Position numbers and translations under genes: made by a program. The notes below the pieces were generated by a model that ran no database searches, was not told where the DNA came from, and worked only from the letters and a program-made list of their open reading frames with translations. A stretch of 64,000 bases of DNA, taken from assembly GCF_050875635.1 (NCBI RefSeq), contig NZ_JBPAOH010000008.1, positions 41,242-105,241 on the forward strand, given 5' to 3'. Shown here piece by piece: positions 62,156 to 64,000 of the stretch (the first letter of the stretch is position 1; each line of letters begins with the position of its first letter). The DNA comes from Hassallia sp050875635 (GTDB lineage: Bacteria; Cyanobacteriota; Cyanobacteriia; Cyanobacteriales; Nostocaceae).

Positions 62156-63076
62156 ATGATTTCAGCAAAAAAAATATTTAAGGAAATTCTAGACGTGGCA
62201 ATTAAGCGGAAAAATATATGGAAAAGTGAATTTAATAACATAATTAGGGGTGCGTGTGGAGGATTTTTGTTTGGCATCCCTTTGCTTTACACAATGGAAG
62301 TTTGGTGGATTGGTTCACTGGCAAAACCACGAATGATGATAGTAGCGATCGCACTGACATTTATTGTAGTTTTCTGGCTCAATCAAACTGAAGGCTTTCG
62401 CAAACGCAGACATACAGCACAAGCTTATGACGCAGCATTTGATACTATAGAAGCGATGGCGATCGGCATAGTTTGTTCTGCTTTTGTGCTGTTATTATTG
62501 CGAGAAATTACACCAGAAACCGCCCTCAAAGAAGCTGTAGGTAAAATCATCTTTGAAAGTGTACCATTTTCATTAGGGGTAGCATTAGCGAACCATTTTT
62601 TAGGTGATAGCCGTAACGCCAATACACAACAAAATGGTGAGGCAAACAAAGCCGACAAGCAGAAAAACCCAGATGAGTTACAAGCGACTCTTGCCGATAT
62701 TAGTGCAACCCTGATTGGTGCAACTGTAATTGCTTTTAATATTGCCCCAACAGATGAAATTCCCATGTTAGCAGCGGCAGTTTCACCATTCTGGCTTTTA
62801 TCAATTATTGCTGCATCTTTGCTGATTTCTTATGGAATTGTATTTGAAGCGGGTTTTTCAGATCAACAAAAGCGCAGACAGCAACAAGGAATTTTTCAAC
62901 GTCCGTTAGGTGAAACTATTATGTCTTATTTAGTGTCGCTGGTAGCAGGTGCTTTTATGTTGTGGTTCTTTCAAAAGTTGACATTTAGCGATCCTTGGAC
63001 AATGTGGTTAGATCATGCTTTGCTGCTTGGTTTACCTGCAACAATTGGCGGTGCAGCTGGAAGGTTAGCGATATGA
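62156..63076 (+). CDS. TIGR02587 family integral membrane protein
   Basis: 306 aa, about seven hydrophobic segments, with NNIIRGACGGFLFGIPLLYTMEVWW at the start and a charged Asn/Lys-rich cytoplasmic loop (about residues 160-180). The family has been seen in cyanobacteria and other bacteria next to TIGR02588 genes, as here. Function undetermined. The stop overlaps the next ATG (ATGA), so both are translated together. Confidence 0.85.
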   Translation: MISAKKIFKEILDVAIKRKNIWKSEFNNIIRGACGGFLFGIPLLYTMEVWWIGSLAKPRMMIVAIALTFIVVFWLNQTEGFRKRRHTAQAYDAAFDTIEAMAIGIVCSAFVLLLLREITPETALKEAVGKIIFESVPFSLGVALANHFLGDSRNANTQQNGEANKADKQKNPDELQATLADISATLIGATVIAFNIAPTDEIPMLAAAVSPFWLLSIIAASLLISYGIVFEAGFSDQQKRRQQQGIFQRPLGETIMSYLVSLVAGAFMLWFFQKLTFSDPWTMWLDHALLLGLPATIGGAAGRLAI

Positions 63077-63471
63077 ATCAAACAGAACAACGACCAAAGC
63101 GATCGCTTGCTGAATGGGTTACATTTAGCATCGCAACATTAATCCTCACAGTAATTGTCGGTCTGGTATGTTACACCTGGGTGAACGATAAGCATGAACC
63201 CCCCATTCTTTCTGTAACTAACAAAGAGAAAATTCGCGAGGTAGATGGACAATTCTACGTCCCCTTTGAAATCATTAATACTGGCGGAGAAACAGCCGAA
63301 TCAGTACAAATTATCGCTGAATTAAAAATTAACAATCAAGTTGCAGAAACTGGAGAACAACAGATTGATTTTTTATCTCGTAGTGAAAAAGAAGAAGGAG
63401 CTTTTGTATTTAGCACTGACCCTCGCAAAGGTCAGTTAACTCTGCGAGTTGCCAGCTATAAATCACCCTAG
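63073..63471 (+). CDS. TIGR02588 family membrane-anchored protein
   Basis: 132 aa from ATG 63073, overlapping the preceding TGA by ATGA (a longer upstream frame at 62995 runs inside the previous gene and is rejected). One N-terminal membrane helix (about 15-40), then a periplasmic beta-rich domain with FYVPFEIINTGGETAESV, which looks like an Ig-like fold. Obligate partner of TIGR02587 proteins by gene order; function unknown. Confidence 0.85.
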   Translation: MNQTEQRPKRSLAEWVTFSIATLILTVIVGLVCYTWVNDKHEPPILSVTNKEKIREVDGQFYVPFEIINTGGETAESVQIIAELKINNQVAETGEQQIDFLSRSEKEEGAFVFSTDPRKGQLTLRVASYKSP

Positions 63472-63516
63472 CATTAAAGAGTTAGGAATTCCGCGCCTCC
63501 TAACTTTCCGCCTCCC

Positions 63517-63545
63517 GTACAGACGTTCCGGCAAAACGTCTCTAC
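63517..63545. repeat. interspersed palindrome (GTAGAGACG family)
   Basis: gtacagacgttccggcaaaacgtctctac, imperfect arms, ACGTTCC subtype, between convergent gene ends. Confidence 0.8.
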
Positions 63546-63559
63546 ATAATTCCTAACTT

Positions 63560-63877
63560 CTAAACGCCCACTTTCGACTTAGACCAAATGCCATTTTCAT
63601 CTTCATCATATTGCTGATGAACTGCTGACCAAGCAGCCTGTTCAGCTTTAGTTTGGTCATTTGACTCACTGAGTACAGCGTTATAACGCTCCATAAATGT
63701 GCGTTGAGCGTCAAGAGAAAGATGAGAGCGAACTTCCGGAGATAAATCCTCTATACTATTGCAAGCACCAGCACAAGCGCGAGCCAATGTTGCCTCAATT
63801 GTGTGAATCTCTTCACCACCAGCACTTTCTAACAAAAGTTGAAATTCGCCGACGCGATCGCTCGCAACTTCAGCCAT
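63560..63877 (-). CDS. ChaB-like domain protein
   Basis: 105 aa from ATG 63877 (GGTGAG 7 bases upstream). An in-frame GTG at 63910 would lie inside the apparent IS right end. The C-terminal about 45 residues (AQRTFMERYNAVLSESN, then AAWSAVHQQYDE) match the ChaB pattern of helical regulators. The N-terminal part (GEFQLLLESAGGEEIHTIEATLARACAGAC) is unassigned. The original 5' end may have been lost, since IS-end sequence begins about 20 bp upstream of the ATG. Confidence 0.7.
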   Translation of the reverse strand: MAEVASDRVGEFQLLLESAGGEEIHTIEATLARACAGACNSIEDLSPEVRSHLSLDAQRTFMERYNAVLSESNDQTKAEQAAWSAVHQQYDEDENGIWSKSKVGV

Positions 63878-63897
63878 CACTAAAAACTCACCAGCTT

Positions 63898-63964
63898 TTG
63901 ACACTCCCACGGCTACGAAAACATCGCTTCGCTCGTTTTCATAAAAAGCCGTGGGATTCTTCCT
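63898..63964 (-). mobile_element. right end of an IS200/IS605-family (TnpB-type) element
   Basis: On the minus strand, 3' of the tnpB-like stop, GAAGAATCCCACGGC...GCCGTGGGAGTGTCAA. It has 9-bp arms cccacggct (63906-63914)/agccgtggg (63947-63955) enclosing a second stem gaaaac/gttttc (63917-63940). This stem and the GGAGTGTCAA edge are the layout I know from subterminal hairpins of IS1341/IS605-type elements of cyanobacteria. Confidence 0.6.
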
Positions 63965-64000
63965 TCAACCAGCCAACTTACTTAAAGGAGTTTCCCCACT
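63965..64000 (-). CDS. TnpB-like protein, last 11 residues (cut by window edge)
   Basis: Frame SGETPLSKLAG then TGA at 63965-63967, running off the right edge. Called as the tnpB 3' end only because the typical right-end hairpin follows directly; the peptide itself is too short to identify. Confidence 0.35.
   Translation of the reverse strand, partial: SGETPLSKLAG

Noticed and set aside
1..64000. tRNA or rRNA genes
   Set aside because: No cloverleaf with a GGTTCGAATCC-type T-loop or rRNA core sequence was noticed on either strand by eye; a tRNAscan run would be needed to exclude one.

Overview
The window reads as chromosomal DNA of a filamentous, probably Nostocales-type cyanobacterium. The reasons are: very frequent HIP1 octamers (GCGATCGC); many short palindromic and heptad repeats typical of these genomes; and characteristic gene families, namely a CcaA/IcfA carbonic anhydrase, AAA-CHASE2, AMIN-TonB receptors, giant Ser/Thr kinase-histidine kinases and NRPSs. 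All identifications come from reading the sequence and recalling families; no database search was run.

Layout. (1) 1-10739, minus strand: an exopolysaccharide/O-antigen-type operon. In transcription order it holds a small zinc-ribbon protein, a Wzc/GumC co-polymerase kinase, a methyltransferase, a membrane GT2, a Wzy/WaaL ligase-polymerase, a second GT2, a Gfo/Idh oxidoreductase, an SDR epimerase, an acyltransferase and a GT4 cut by the window edge. (2) 11.7-21.2 kb: a housekeeping and signalling stretch with AAA-CHASE2, a small secreted protein, a DUF937 protein, a DUF697 GTPase, beta-carbonic anhydrase, a Ser/Thr kinase and a 53-aa basic protein. (3) 21.4-29.7 kb: divergent PBP1C and bacterial alpha-2-macroglobulin, a periplasmic pair; the macroglobulin has lost its thioester. 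(4) 29.9-38.5 kb: two copies of a siderophore-uptake module (PepSY membrane protein, TonB receptor, AraC regulator). Copy 1 keeps receptor and regulator but only a 63-bp PepSY relic. Copy 2 keeps PepSY, but a deletion ending exactly at a HIP1 octamer fused a truncated regulator to a headless receptor. (5) 38.7-60.3 kb: three NRPS genes around two large sensor kinases. The line is NRPS2 (C-A-T, Ile/Val-like code), NRPS3 (TubC docking-C-A-NMT-T, exact Leu code) and NRPS1 (C-A-T-TE, Phe-like code). I infer a peptide of the type X-Ile/Val-(N-Me)Leu-Phe-like. (6) 60.3-64.0 kb: small membrane and stress proteins (GlsB-like, CsbD), a TIGR02587/TIGR02588 pair, a ChaB-like protein, and at the edge the apparent right end of an IS200/IS605 (TnpB) element.

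The most unusual signal is that mobile palindromic repeats sit inside coding sequence. Six in-frame copies from three repeat families lie in the three adenylation domains, two per gene and at recurring positions. Two more lie in the PBP1C gene. Matching copies lie between genes nearby. There are also three MITE-like elements sharing the inverted terminus AGGACTTACGCA, and several pseudogene relics (PepSY, alpha/beta hydrolase, RNA 2'-phosphotransferase, TonB receptor, AraC).
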